64,000 bases of DNA from CAYOXD01 sp964407825 (lineage in GTDB: Bacteria; Desulfobacterota; Desulfobacteria; Desulfobacterales; JAFDDL01): assembly GCA_964407825.1 (NCBI GenBank), contig CAYOXD010000004.1:1-64000 (forward strand), written 5' to 3'. Numbering within the stretch: the first letter of the stretch is position 1; each line of letters starts with the position of its first letter. Below the pieces are notes generated by a model. It saw nothing but the letters and a program-made list of their open reading frames with translations, was not told where the DNA came from and did no database searches. Made by a program: the position numbers and the translations under genes. Shown piece by piece: positions 9,298-16,925 of the stretch.

Positions 9298-9325
9298 TAA
9301 AGTTCAAACAATGGGTACCCGATAC
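9298..9325 (+). promoter_or_regulatory. Sigma-28 (FliA)-like promoter for the FlgM block
   Basis: TAAAGTTC, 12 nt, then CCCGATAC. The enterobacterial FliA consensus is TAAAGTTT-N11-GCCGATAA, so 7 of 8 and 6 of 8 positions match with one extra spacer base. It lies 90 bp upstream of the FlgM-associated gene. The genes downstream include FlgM, the sigma-28 anti-sigma factor, which makes the match more credible. Confidence 0.55.
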
Positions 9326-9414
9326 GAGAATCAAGTAATAGAACTGAATGGTACCGCAAAGCAGGTTTTTAGGGTACTGTTCATAACTAAGGGCTAAGAG
9401 CGGAAGTTGCAGCC

Positions 9415-9837
9415 ATGCTTATTCCCAGCCACCAAATACATAATGTATTGAAGGTCTACAGCAAGCAGCTGAGCCAAACCCGGATGATAGAGCGGCAAAT
9501 GGCGTTGGGGCAACAGCAAACTTCTGACAAAATAAATATTTCCGCGGATGCCAAGCGTCAGGCCATCATCGAGAGGGTGGCCGCGGACATCGTCGACCGG
9601 ATCACCAGTTCCGGGCCCCAGGATGATGTGGACCAGGAGATTGTCGACAAATTGGAGGGGGAAATGGGCAAGAGCATCTCCTTCAATGGAAAGCGCCAGA
9701 ATAAATTCGTATTCAATACCATCGATGAAAATAATGAGAAAACAACCAGCACGCTCGAGATTGGCAATTCGGGCTTTCTGATGAAACGCCTGGAACAGCT
9801 GGCAAAAGAGGTGGTGGACAGAAACATGGAGCAGTAA
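9415..9837 (+). CDS. FlgM-associated protein (DVU0524-like family)
   Basis: 140 residues, mostly helical and charged, without signal or membrane segments. The opening MLIPSHQIHNVLKVYSKQL and the position directly before flgM match a small deltaproteobacterial family named for its association with FlgM. The mid-part (KINISADAKRQAIIERVAADIVDRI) resembles the C-terminal helices of FlgM-type proteins. It presumably takes part in control of flagellar gene expression or export. This is inferred from neighbourhood; no biochemical role is known to me. It is separated from flgM by 25 bp with a good AGGAGG-type site before flgM. Confidence 0.7.
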   Translation: MLIPSHQIHNVLKVYSKQLSQTRMIERQMALGQQQTSDKINISADAKRQAIIERVAADIVDRITSSGPQDDVDQEIVDKLEGEMGKSISFNGKRQNKFVFNTIDENNEKTTSTLEIGNSGFLMKRLEQLAKEVVDRNMEQ

Positions 9838-9862
9838 GCCCCTTTTTGAGGGAGGAACCAAA

Positions 9863-10180
9863 ATGAACAATATCGGAAACATCACTTATAAGTACGGGCA
9901 ACAGACAGTCATCAACGAGCCCATGGATAAAACCCGAACCGAGAACCGGGGCAACCAGCCGGTGGAAAAGGGGTCGGACATGGATCGGGATGACAAGGTC
10001 AGTTTATCTCAGACATCGAAGGCACTTCAGACGGCAAAAGCTGCCGTTGCCGAAACGCCGGATGTACGGGAGGACAAGGTCGGAGCCTTGCGGCAAGCCA
10101 TTGAGCAGGGGCAGTATCACGTGGATTCCAATAAGGTTGCCGAGTCCTTTATCGGCAACATCATCAGCGAGGTCGTCTAG
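9863..10180 (+). CDS. flgM: Anti-sigma-28 factor FlgM
   Basis: Binds and holds sigma-28 (FliA) until the hook-basal body is finished and FlgM is exported. 105 residues, the usual size. The N-terminal half is polar and probably disordered, as expected for an exported FlgM. The C-terminal half has DKVSLSQTSKALQTAK followed by VGALRQAIEQGQYHVDSNKVAESFIGN, the conserved sigma-binding helices. GAGGGAGGAACC lies just upstream of ATG 9863. A clear terminator follows at 10271. Confidence 0.88.
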   Translation: MNNIGNITYKYGQQTVINEPMDKTRTENRGNQPVEKGSDMDRDDKVSLSQTSKALQTAKAAVAETPDVREDKVGALRQAIEQGQYHVDSNKVAESFIGNIISEVV

Positions 10181-10270
10181 GGGGGAACGGCAAAAATTGC
10201 CGATCCATGGGGACGGCAACAGATATGAGAATTTTTAAATCCATAATTTCAATATATTATGAAGTTAACC

Positions 10271-10298
10271 GGCCAGACTGAAATCTGGCCTCTTTTTT
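10271..10298 (+). terminator. Rho-independent terminator after flgM
   Basis: A perfect 7-bp stem GGCCAGA/TCTGGCC with loop CTGAAA is followed by TCTTTTTT. It ends the FlgM transcript, so the next gene (10388) needs its own promoter. Confidence 0.88.
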
Positions 10299-10346
10299 GC
10301 ATTATCATATGGCAATTTACTTGAAGATCTTGGATCCGCCCCTGAA

Positions 10347-10374
10347 GGAAGACCCAATAAGGAAGACCCAATAA
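10347..10374 (+). repeat. 14-bp tandem duplication next to the RBS of the 10388 gene
   Basis: The unit GGAAGACCCAATAA occurs twice head to tail and is followed by GGAGGG. The second copy runs straight into the Shine-Dalgarno sequence of the gene starting at 10388. It looks like a recent slippage duplication in the 5' untranslated region. Confidence 0.8.
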
Positions 10375-10387
10375 GGAGGGATGCCCC

Positions 10388-10828
10388 ATGACCCGCATCA
10401 CTGCCGTCCCTGAAAGCCAGGCCCTTCACCCGCAGCAGAAACCCGCCAAGACCTCTGCTGGCGGGTTCAGTGAAACGCTGAGCCGAGCGATGGAAACCGA
10501 GAAACCGTCCTCCACCGCGGCCGGATCTCTGGGGGAAATCCAGGCCTGCGGATTTCAGCCCATCGAAACGCCGACGGAAACCCTCGTCCGCCGTACCGAC
10601 AGCCTGCTGAATCTGATGGACACCTACGCGCAGGACCTTAGCAATCCTTCGAAATCATTAAAGGAGATTTCACCTGCCCTGGACACGATCAACCAGCATG
10701 CAACCGAACTCCTCGAGCAGAGCAAAACCCTGTCGCCCAAAGACGACGCCCTCACCGGGATCGCCTCTCAAGTTGCCCTGACCGCCCGGATGGAAGTGAT
10801 CAAATTCCAACGGGGAGATTATGTTTAG
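10388..10828 (+). CDS. Conserved hypothetical protein downstream of flgM
   Basis: 146 residues, soluble. The first ~60 residues are low in hydrophobics and probably disordered. The C-terminal part is helical (TDSLLNLMDTYAQDLSNPS; LDTINQHATELLEQSKTL) and ends in VALTARMEVIKFQRGDYV, the most family-like stretch. AAGGAGGG sits 8 nt before the ATG. Its place after flgM suggests a flagellar link (export substrate or chaperone-like), but it has its own transcription unit and I do not recognise a family. Its end overlaps the end of mazG on the opposite strand by 4 bp. Confidence 0.6.
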   Translation: MTRITAVPESQALHPQQKPAKTSAGGFSETLSRAMETEKPSSTAAGSLGEIQACGFQPIETPTETLVRRTDSLLNLMDTYAQDLSNPSKSLKEISPALDTINQHATELLEQSKTLSPKDDALTGIASQVALTARMEVIKFQRGDYV

Positions 10829-11547
10829 GAGGGCGGGGAAAACCGCTTTTTAAATGCAAGGATCGCATCCCCCAGCGCCATCTCGGGATGGATCCGGACC
10901 ATTCGTGCCATATTCGTCAAGGTGAAGAGCAACTCCCCCAGTGCGACGCTGGCACCCCCTCGGTCGCCTTCATCGAGCGCCCCGCCCGCCAGCCTCTTTC
11001 GAACCCCCTGCCACATTTCATCCGCCTTTGACAGGATGCCAGCCAGGGAATCCCACTCACCCCCTGCCGAAGCCGCACGTTCGCAGATGCGATAGGCGCG
11101 CATGAGGCCCGGCAGACCGGCCGGCACGGAATCCAGCGGCGAGCCGGACGGCGTATCGGCTTTCTCCCTGCTCTTGATCTCGTTCCACTGCCGCCTGACG
11201 GCGCCAACCGTTTCAACGGTACTTTCGCCAAAAACGTGAGGATGCCGGCGCACCATCTTTTCGTGAATCCCGCCCATGACATCGTTGATGTCGAAGCTCC
11301 CCTGCTCCTGGAAGAGGCAGGCCACGAACACGATATGAAACAGCAGATCTCCCAGTTCCTCCAGGATCCCGCCGTCATCGGCCTCCTGAATCGCTTCGGC
11401 CAGCTCATGGGCCTCCTCCAGCAGATAGACCGCCATGCTGCGGGCCGTCTGTTTCCTATCCCAAGGGCACCCTGCCCTCAAGGCCGCCACCAGGGAAACC
11501 AGTGCCTCCATACCCGATGCGGCTTGATCTATCGATTTTTTTTCCAA
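10825..11547 (-). CDS. mazG: Nucleoside triphosphate pyrophosphohydrolase MazG
   Basis: Hydrolyses (d)NTPs to monophosphates and PPi; house-cleaning role. 240 residues. The first MazG domain is complete: LRAGCPWDRKQTARSMAVYLLEEAHEL (residues about 23-50), EELGDLLFHIVF (EExxD metal site) and a second, weaker MazG-like half in the C-terminus (LGELLFTLTNMARM). The start overlaps the end of cvpA by 19 bp, indicating cotranscription from the cvpA side. Confidence 0.92.
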   Translation of the reverse strand: MEKKSIDQAASGMEALVSLVAALRAGCPWDRKQTARSMAVYLLEEAHELAEAIQEADDGGILEELGDLLFHIVFVACLFQEQGSFDINDVMGGIHEKMVRRHPHVFGESTVETVGAVRRQWNEIKSREKADTPSGSPLDSVPAGLPGLMRAYRICERAASAGGEWDSLAGILSKADEMWQGVRKRLAGGALDEGDRGGASVALGELLFTLTNMARMVRIHPEMALGDAILAFKKRFSPPS

Positions 11548-12056
11548 ACCTTCCTCAACTCATCCACATTGCGGGAAAACCGTTGTTTCATCTGCTTTGA
11601 CACCACGGAAACCATCACCTCGGAGGCCGTGGAAATATGGGGAGACAGCACGGAGTTGCGAATGAAGGGATCACCCTTGGGCAGGAAACTCGTGAGTGCT
11701 ATAAAGAGTACGCACACGATCAGCATGGCCTTCACCAGCCCGAAACCGGCCCCCAGAGCCCGATCCAGCCACCCGGAGGATACCACATTGAGCAGGTATT
11801 TGAGGATCAGGGCCAGTACATTCACCAGGATGAGAATGACACAAAAAATGAGCATGAAACTCAGGATATGCCGATATGCCGCGTTGGAAACCCAACGTGC
11901 CAGGTACCCCCCCACATTGGGGTAATAGGAATAGGCGCCGTAAAAGCCGCCGAGCACCCCCACGATGGCCGCGACCTCCTTGACCATGCCTCGAAAGATA
12001 CCCCGGATGAGGCAAAAACCAAGGATGACGACACAGATAATATCGAAATAATTCAT
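11529..12056 (-). CDS. cvpA: CvpA family inner-membrane protein
   Basis: 175 residues with four hydrophobic segments: about 5-20, 28-45, 65-90 and 100-122. The N-terminus NYFDIICVVILGFCLIRGIFRG is typical of the CvpA/colicin V production family, whose molecular role is still poorly defined (envelope homeostasis in enterobacteria). It overlaps mazG. ATG 12056 is the first start after a gap of about 230 bp to the divergent phoH. Confidence 0.85.
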   Translation of the reverse strand: MNYFDIICVVILGFCLIRGIFRGMVKEVAAIVGVLGGFYGAYSYYPNVGGYLARWVSNAAYRHILSFMLIFCVILILVNVLALILKYLLNVVSSGWLDRALGAGFGLVKAMLIVCVLFIALTSFLPKGDPFIRNSVLSPHISTASEVMVSVVSKQMKQRFSRNVDELRKVWKKNR

Positions 12057-12141
12057 TATGTTCTCCGCATATAAAACCCATTGGCGCCCTGGGCCCCCCC
12101 GTGGCCCCTGAGCGGCACGCGGTGCAGAATTGACAAAAAAA

Positions 12142-12161
12142 TAAGAGATTCCAATCTCTTA
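12142..12161. promoter_or_regulatory. Perfect palindrome in the cvpA-phoH divergent gap
   Basis: Two 9-bp arms TAAGAGATT and AATCTCTTA are separated by CC. A TTGACA lies 7 bp before it (12130-12135) and a TAAAAT immediately after (12160-12165), 24 bp apart, too far for a standard promoter. The element is a good candidate operator for phoH, cvpA or both. It is not CIRCE, Fur, Rex or LexA by pattern. Confidence 0.5.
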
Positions 12162-12288
12162 AAATCTGTCTCTGGTATCAAAGAGCCTCTGGCGAGTCAA
12201 GTACTTTTTGCCGTTTGCATTCACTCCTGAAACTGTGATACGGGGTGAATATGTCCCCACCGTCAGGGGGCGAAAGCCGGACATCATA

Positions 12289-13338
12289 ATGGGTGTAAAA
12301 GACAAACCAGATAATCCAGAACCGCTTCAGTTGGCCTTTACAAATCCAGAGCTTGCCATAAGGCTGTTCGGGGAGCACAACAGTCACCTGCATCGGCTGG
12401 CGGAGGCCACCGGTGTCTCCATCACCACCCGGGGCACCACCGTTTTTATCAGCGGTGAAAAAATTGCCGCCCGCCTTGCCAGCGACGTGCTGACCCAGCT
12501 CTATGGGTTGCTCCAGGAGCAGTACCCCATTTATCCCAATGACATCGACTATGCCTTAGCGGTCCTGAGCGCGGATGACCGGGTCTCGTTGAAGGACATT
12601 TTTCTTGATACGGTCTTTATCACCGCCAAGAAAAGCCCCATTACCCCCAAGAGCCTTGCCCAGAAAAATTATATCGACGCCATGCGGACCCATGATATCG
12701 TTTTCGGCATCGGCCCGGCGGGCACCGGCAAAACCTACCTGGCCATGGCCATGGCGGTTTCTGCCTTGACAAAGGGCGCCGTTAGCCGCATCATCCTTAC
12801 CCGGCCGGCGGTGGAGGCAGGCGAAGCCCTTGGCTTTCTGCCTGGAGATTTGGCCGAGAAAGTCGATCCTTATCTCAGACCGCTCTATGACGCGCTCCAT
12901 GACATGATGCGCTTTGAGAAGGTCAGTGGCCTAATGCAGCAGGGGGTCATCGAGGTGGCGCCGCTGGCATTCATGCGGGGCAGGACTCTGAACGATTCCT
13001 TTATCATTCTGGATGAAGCCCAAAATACCACCTCGGAGCAGATGAAGATGTTCCTCACCCGCATCGGTTTCAGATCCAAGGCGGTCATCACCGGCGACAT
13101 CACCCAGATCGACCTGCCTCCCGGGAGACCGTCAGGCCTGGTCGAATCCAAGAACATTTTACAGGAAATCGAAGGCATCAAATTCATCTTTTTTTCAAAG
13201 ATGGATGTGGTTCGACACAAACTGGTGCAAGAAATCATTCGAGCCTATGAATGCCTGGACGCCGAGAAGCAGCGCGCCAAACAAGCCGACCGCGCTCCGG
13301 TCACTCCTCCAAGCGAAATCGAAAAGGTCCATTCCTGA
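12289..13338 (+). CDS. phoH: PhoH family ATPase (PhoH-like protein)
   Basis: A cytosolic P-loop ATPase with a KH-like N-terminal domain, widespread next to ybeY and pgpH and linked to RNA/ribosome maturation. About 349 residues. The open frame runs upstream to a TTG at 12208, but [12 protein letters not shown] at 12289 is the more usual start; neither has a strong RBS. Motifs: [16 protein letters not shown] (Walker A, about residues 144-159), [33 protein letters not shown] (Walker B) and [11 protein letters not shown]. The next gene, pgpH, follows after 114 bp, then ybeY: a conserved phoH-pgpH-ybeY order. Confidence 0.92.
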   Translation: MGVKDKPDNPEPLQLAFTNPELAIRLFGEHNSHLHRLAEATGVSITTRGTTVFISGEKIAARLASDVLTQLYGLLQEQYPIYPNDIDYALAVLSADDRVSLKDIFLDTVFITAKKSPITPKSLAQKNYIDAMRTHDIVFGIGPAGTGKTYLAMAMAVSALTKGAVSRIILTRPAVEAGEALGFLPGDLAEKVDPYLRPLYDALHDMMRFEKVSGLMQQGVIEVAPLAFMRGRTLNDSFIILDEAQNTTSEQMKMFLTRIGFRSKAVITGDITQIDLPPGRPSGLVESKNILQEIEGIKFIFFSKMDVVRHKLVQEIIRAYECLDAEKQRAKQADRAPVTPPSEIEKVHS

Positions 13339-13452
13339 AAGCCGCAGATGATGACCGTGGCAGCCATAGCCCCGTCGAATTGTCAGTTGACCGGTGGGTT
13401 TCCATCACAAAAGCTGCTCTGATGGAAGGTGCATTAGGGGAAGCACAGAACC

Positions 13453-15846
13453 ATGTCTATTAAACTGAAAGGAAATTTCCTTCAGCGGAACGCCGATCAA
13501 CTGGTGCGATGGGCACTGCTGATCCTGCTGACCGGGATCTTCACCTTTATTCTCTATCCAAACCTGGCTATCCAACATCACGTCTACAAGTTGGGAGATG
13601 TGGCTGATAGAAACGTTAAGGCCACGGAAGATTTCGTTTTCGAAGACAAAATCGCCACCGAAGCCAAGCAGGAGGAGGCAGCCGCCTCCGTTCTCACGGT
13701 CTACGATTATGACAAGCAGTTGGCCTCCAAATTGATGGACCGTGTCAATCAGGCATTTGCCATACTCAATGGCGTATTTACCAACGCGGCGGCGGTCTCC
13801 TCCCGACACTCGAAATCCTCGTCCAGAAGACATCACCGGGCCCTCCCGTCGGCCGAAGAGAAGGCCCTGTCCATGAAGGCCACCTTCGAGGCGGCCCTGG
13901 GCCTGAAGTTCACCGACGCGGATTACGCGCTTCTGGTGCAGCAAAAGTTTCAGAAATCCATTGCCGTTGTCATCAACCGGATATTGAAAGAAATCCTGGA
14001 CAACGGCGTCGTCCCGGACAAGGAGTTGCTTTTGAAGGAAATCGATTCGGGAATCACCCTTCGAAGCGTTCCGGGCGGAACCGAAAGCACCGTGACAAGC
14101 CTCAGATCCTTCTATGGGCTTGACCAGGCAAAAACCATGGTCCGGATCGTCGGCGACCCCTTCCTGAAGAATTATCAGTTCAATTTGCGGAACCTGATGG
14201 TCCAGATGGTCCAAGAGCTCATCGCACCCAACATTACGCTCGACCGCGCACGTACCGAAGCCCGCAGAAAGGCCGCTGAGGCCGCTGTGAAGCCGATTTT
14301 ACATCAGATCAAGGCCGGCGAAATGATCCTGAGGGAGGGGGAACGCGTGACCCCGATCCAGCTGATGAAGCTCAATGCCATGCAATTCAAGGGCCGGCCC
14401 CATGAGGTGATCGTTAACGCTGTTGGCGCTGCCCTGGTGCTCATGTGCCTGCTGGTGATCACCTATCATCTGTTTGCGGGCAAACTAAAAAAGACCCTCA
14501 AGATAAACAACAAGGACCTGCTATTCATGGCCGTGGTGCTCACGAGCCTCTTCATTCTGGCAAAACTTTCCGTGGCCATTACAAACAACCTGAACCAGAG
14601 CGGGGCCTTCGTCGTGTCGGAGGACACGGCCTGCTTCGGGATCCCCATCGCCGCGGGCTCCATGGTGGTGTGCCTTTTCATCGGGCTCGATTATGCACTC
14701 TACTTCAGCATGCTTGCCGCGGTGTGCGTCACGATGCTGTTCCAGAACCGGTTCGAGCTGTTCCTGTACTTCTTCCTCAACAGCACCCTGGCGGCCTATT
14801 GGATCCAGGGATGCCGGGAGAGAAAGATCTTCATCCGGGCGGGCGCCAAGCTGGGGCTGTTAAATGTGCTGCTGGTCACGGCCATTCATCTCTTCCGCGC
14901 GAATCTGTCCATACTGGGCCTGCTCTGGTCATGGGGATTTGCCCTTATGGGCGGTCTCTTTGTTGGCATCATTTCCCTGGGGCTGGCCCCCCTGGTGGAG
15001 ATGGTCTTTGGATACAAAACAGACGTGACCCTCCTGGAACTGGCCAATCTGGATCAACCCATCCTCAAGCGGCTGATGCTCGAATCCCCCGGGACCTATC
15101 ACCATTCGATGGTGGTGGGTTCCCTGGTGGAGGCAGCTGCCGCCCAAATTGGTGCCAATCCCCTCAAGGCGCGGGTTTGCGGCTATTACCATGACATCGG
15201 AAAAATAAACAAGCCGCTGTATTTCATCGAAAACCAGATGGAAGTAAAAAACCGGCACGACAAGCTGGCCCCGTCCATGAGCGCCCTGATCCTGATTTCC
15301 CATATCAAGGACGGGGTGGAAATCGCCAAAACCCACCGCCTCGGCCAGGACATCATTGATGTCATCCGCCAACATCACGGCACGAGCCTCATCACCTACT
15401 TCTATGACAAGGCCAGGCAACTCAAGGGAGAGGACGCTGTCAACATCGAAAATTTCAGGTATCCCGGTCCCAATCCTCAAACCCGTGAAGCCGGACTCGT
15501 CATGCTGGCGGACGTAGTGGAGGCGGCTTCACGCACCCTGGAAAACCCCACTCCCGCCAGAATTCAAAAGCTGGTTCAGAATCTGATCAACAGGGTATTC
15601 TCGGACGGTCAGCTGGGGAACTGCGAGCTGACCCTTCGGGATCTTCACGAGATCGCCAAATGTTTCAACAAGATCCTGAACGGAATTCATCATCACCGGA
15701 TCGAGTATCCGGATGCCGCCGCCACAAGCAATGGAAAAGGGAAAAATGGCAGTACTGATAGACAACAGGCAAAATCGGATCGACATGGCGCTGGGTCCCC
15801 TTCAGACAATAGCGACCCGCATCTTAAGCGCCTTGGACTGTCCTGA
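13453..15846 (+). CDS. pgpH: 7TMR-HDED/HDIG phosphodiesterase (PgpH-like)
   Basis: Probably hydrolyses cyclic di-AMP, as PgpH does in Listeria. 797 residues. There is an N-terminal transmembrane helix (about residues 17-37), a large periplasmic 7TMR-HD extracellular domain, then a block of about seven membrane helices (about 315-535). The cytosolic HD domain has GTYHHSMVVGSLVEAAA, YYHDIGKINKP (HD), a second conserved HH in RQHHGTSL and MLADVVEAA. Most of the last ~45 residues are polar and low complexity (SNGKGKNGSTDRQQAK) and are encoded by DNA that overlaps ybeY by 101 bp. Substrate is inferred from family. Confidence 0.87.
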   Translation: MSIKLKGNFLQRNADQLVRWALLILLTGIFTFILYPNLAIQHHVYKLGDVADRNVKATEDFVFEDKIATEAKQEEAAASVLTVYDYDKQLASKLMDRVNQAFAILNGVFTNAAAVSSRHSKSSSRRHHRALPSAEEKALSMKATFEAALGLKFTDADYALLVQQKFQKSIAVVINRILKEILDNGVVPDKELLLKEIDSGITLRSVPGGTESTVTSLRSFYGLDQAKTMVRIVGDPFLKNYQFNLRNLMVQMVQELIAPNITLDRARTEARRKAAEAAVKPILHQIKAGEMILREGERVTPIQLMKLNAMQFKGRPHEVIVNAVGAALVLMCLLVITYHLFAGKLKKTLKINNKDLLFMAVVLTSLFILAKLSVAITNNLNQSGAFVVSEDTACFGIPIAAGSMVVCLFIGLDYALYFSMLAAVCVTMLFQNRFELFLYFFLNSTLAAYWIQGCRERKIFIRAGAKLGLLNVLLVTAIHLFRANLSILGLLWSWGFALMGGLFVGIISLGLAPLVEMVFGYKTDVTLLELANLDQPILKRLMLESPGTYHHSMVVGSLVEAAAAQIGANPLKARVCGYYHDIGKINKPLYFIENQMEVKNRHDKLAPSMSALILISHIKDGVEIAKTHRLGQDIIDVIRQHHGTSLITYFYDKARQLKGEDAVNIENFRYPGPNPQTREAGLVMLADVVEAASRTLENPTPARIQKLVQNLINRVFSDGQLGNCELTLRDLHEIAKCFNKILNGIHHHRIEYPDAAATSNGKGKNGSTDRQQAKSDRHGAGSPSDNSDPHLKRLGLS

Positions 15847-16207
15847 GGCGGAACTGTCCATTCTGATTGTTGACGACCCCCAGATCGCGGAACTGAACCG
15901 GCAGTATCTGCAACGGGAAGGCCCCACCAATGTGATCGCCTTCCCTATGCAGGAGGGCGAATTCCCCATGCTCAGCCCGGATCTTCTGGGAGACGTTGTG
16001 GTATCCGTGGATACAGCCGAAAGGGAGGCTTCGGGCGCCGGCATGCGCCTGGAGGACCGGTTCCTGGAGCTGCTCATCCACGGCATCCTGCATCTGTTGG
16101 GCTATGACCACGAGACCGACGAGGCAGAGGCGAAAGTGATGGAGGAAAAGGCCCTGGCGCTGTTTCGTCTTATAAGAGAAGAGAAAGGAATCCCATGCCC
16201 GGATTAG
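15746..16207 (+). CDS. ybeY: Endoribonuclease/rRNA maturation factor YbeY
   Basis: A zinc-dependent endoribonuclease family for 16S rRNA 3' end maturation and ribosome quality control. The start MAVLIDNRQNRID matches the family N-terminus and has AAAAGGGA a few bases before it; longer in-frame starts at 15713 and 15731 are less likely. 153 residues. The metal site HGILHLLGYDH (three His) is intact, and PTNVIAFP is the family's second signature. It overlaps the pgpH 3' end by 101 bp and pdxJ by 13 bp. Confidence 0.92.
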   Translation: MAVLIDNRQNRIDMALGPLQTIATRILSALDCPEAELSILIVDDPQIAELNRQYLQREGPTNVIAFPMQEGEFPMLSPDLLGDVVVSVDTAEREASGAGMRLEDRFLELLIHGILHLLGYDHETDEAEAKVMEEKALALFRLIREEKGIPCPD

Positions 16208-16914
16208 CCGTCAATGTCGATCATATTGCAACCCTGAGGCAGGCCAGAGGCGTCCGATACCCCGATCCCACGGCGGCAGCCATCATCGCCGAGCTGGCGG
16301 GCGCCGAAGGAATTGTCGTACATCTGCGGGAAGATCGCCGCCACATTCAGGATCGGGATGTCCGTCTGATGCGGGAAATTGTTCAAACCAAATTAATTCT
16401 GGAGATGGCGGCCACCAGTGAAATGCTCGGTATCGCCATGACCATCAAACCGGATGTGGTCACCCTGGTGCCGGAAAAACGAGAAGAGTTGACCACCGAG
16501 GGCGGATTGGACCTGATGGTCCACAAAAACGTCGTTGCGGAAACCGTGGACACCCTTCAGGACAGCGGCATCCCGGTAAGCATCTTTATCGATCCGGACC
16601 CCGAACAAATCAAGCTCGCCCACCAGATCAACGCCACCATGGTGGAAATCCATACAGGCATCTTTTGTGATGCGACCTCGCCCAAAAAGCGGCAGGTGGC
16701 CTTCTCCCGGATCGTCGATGCGGTCAAATTCGCCCACCGCCTGAAACTGGGTGTAAACGCCGGCCACGGTCTGTGCTACACCAGCATCAAGGCCTTCAAG
16801 GGGATCAAGGAGATCAACGAGTTCAGCATCGGTCACAGCATTGTGGCAAGGGCGGCCATGGTGGGCATGGACCGGGCCGTCCGGGAGATGTTCGCCCTTG
16901 TGAAGGCGTTGTGA
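16195..16914 (+). CDS. pdxJ: Pyridoxine 5'-phosphate synthase
   Basis: Condenses 1-deoxyxylulose-5-phosphate with 3-amino-2-oxopropyl phosphate, the last ring-forming step of de novo vitamin B6 synthesis. 239 residues, a TIM barrel of standard length. The N-terminal LAVNVDHIATLRQARGV, HLREDRRHIQDRDV, VTLVPEKREELTTEGG and LGVNAGHGL are all diagnostic. It overlaps ybeY by 13 bp and is followed 11 bp later by nnr, so it is cotranscribed. Confidence 0.96.
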   Translation: MPGLAVNVDHIATLRQARGVRYPDPTAAAIIAELAGAEGIVVHLREDRRHIQDRDVRLMREIVQTKLILEMAATSEMLGIAMTIKPDVVTLVPEKREELTTEGGLDLMVHKNVVAETVDTLQDSGIPVSIFIDPDPEQIKLAHQINATMVEIHTGIFCDATSPKKRQVAFSRIVDAVKFAHRLKLGVNAGHGLCYTSIKAFKGIKEINEFSIGHSIVARAAMVGMDRAVREMFALVKAL

Positions 16915-16925
16915 GGAGAGGCGAT

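Noticed and set aside
10310..10325. Sigma-54-like site TGGCAATTTACTTGAA before the 10388 gene
   Set aside because: The GG element is present but the essential GC of the -12 box is GA, so the match is too weak to call.
12208..12288. Longer N-terminus for PhoH from TTG 12208
   Set aside because: The added residues are not family-like and overlap the likely regulatory leader.
12230..12290. Riboswitch in the phoH leader
   Set aside because: Only a three-base GAAA mini-hairpin and a loose GGGG/CCCC pair; no recognised aptamer.
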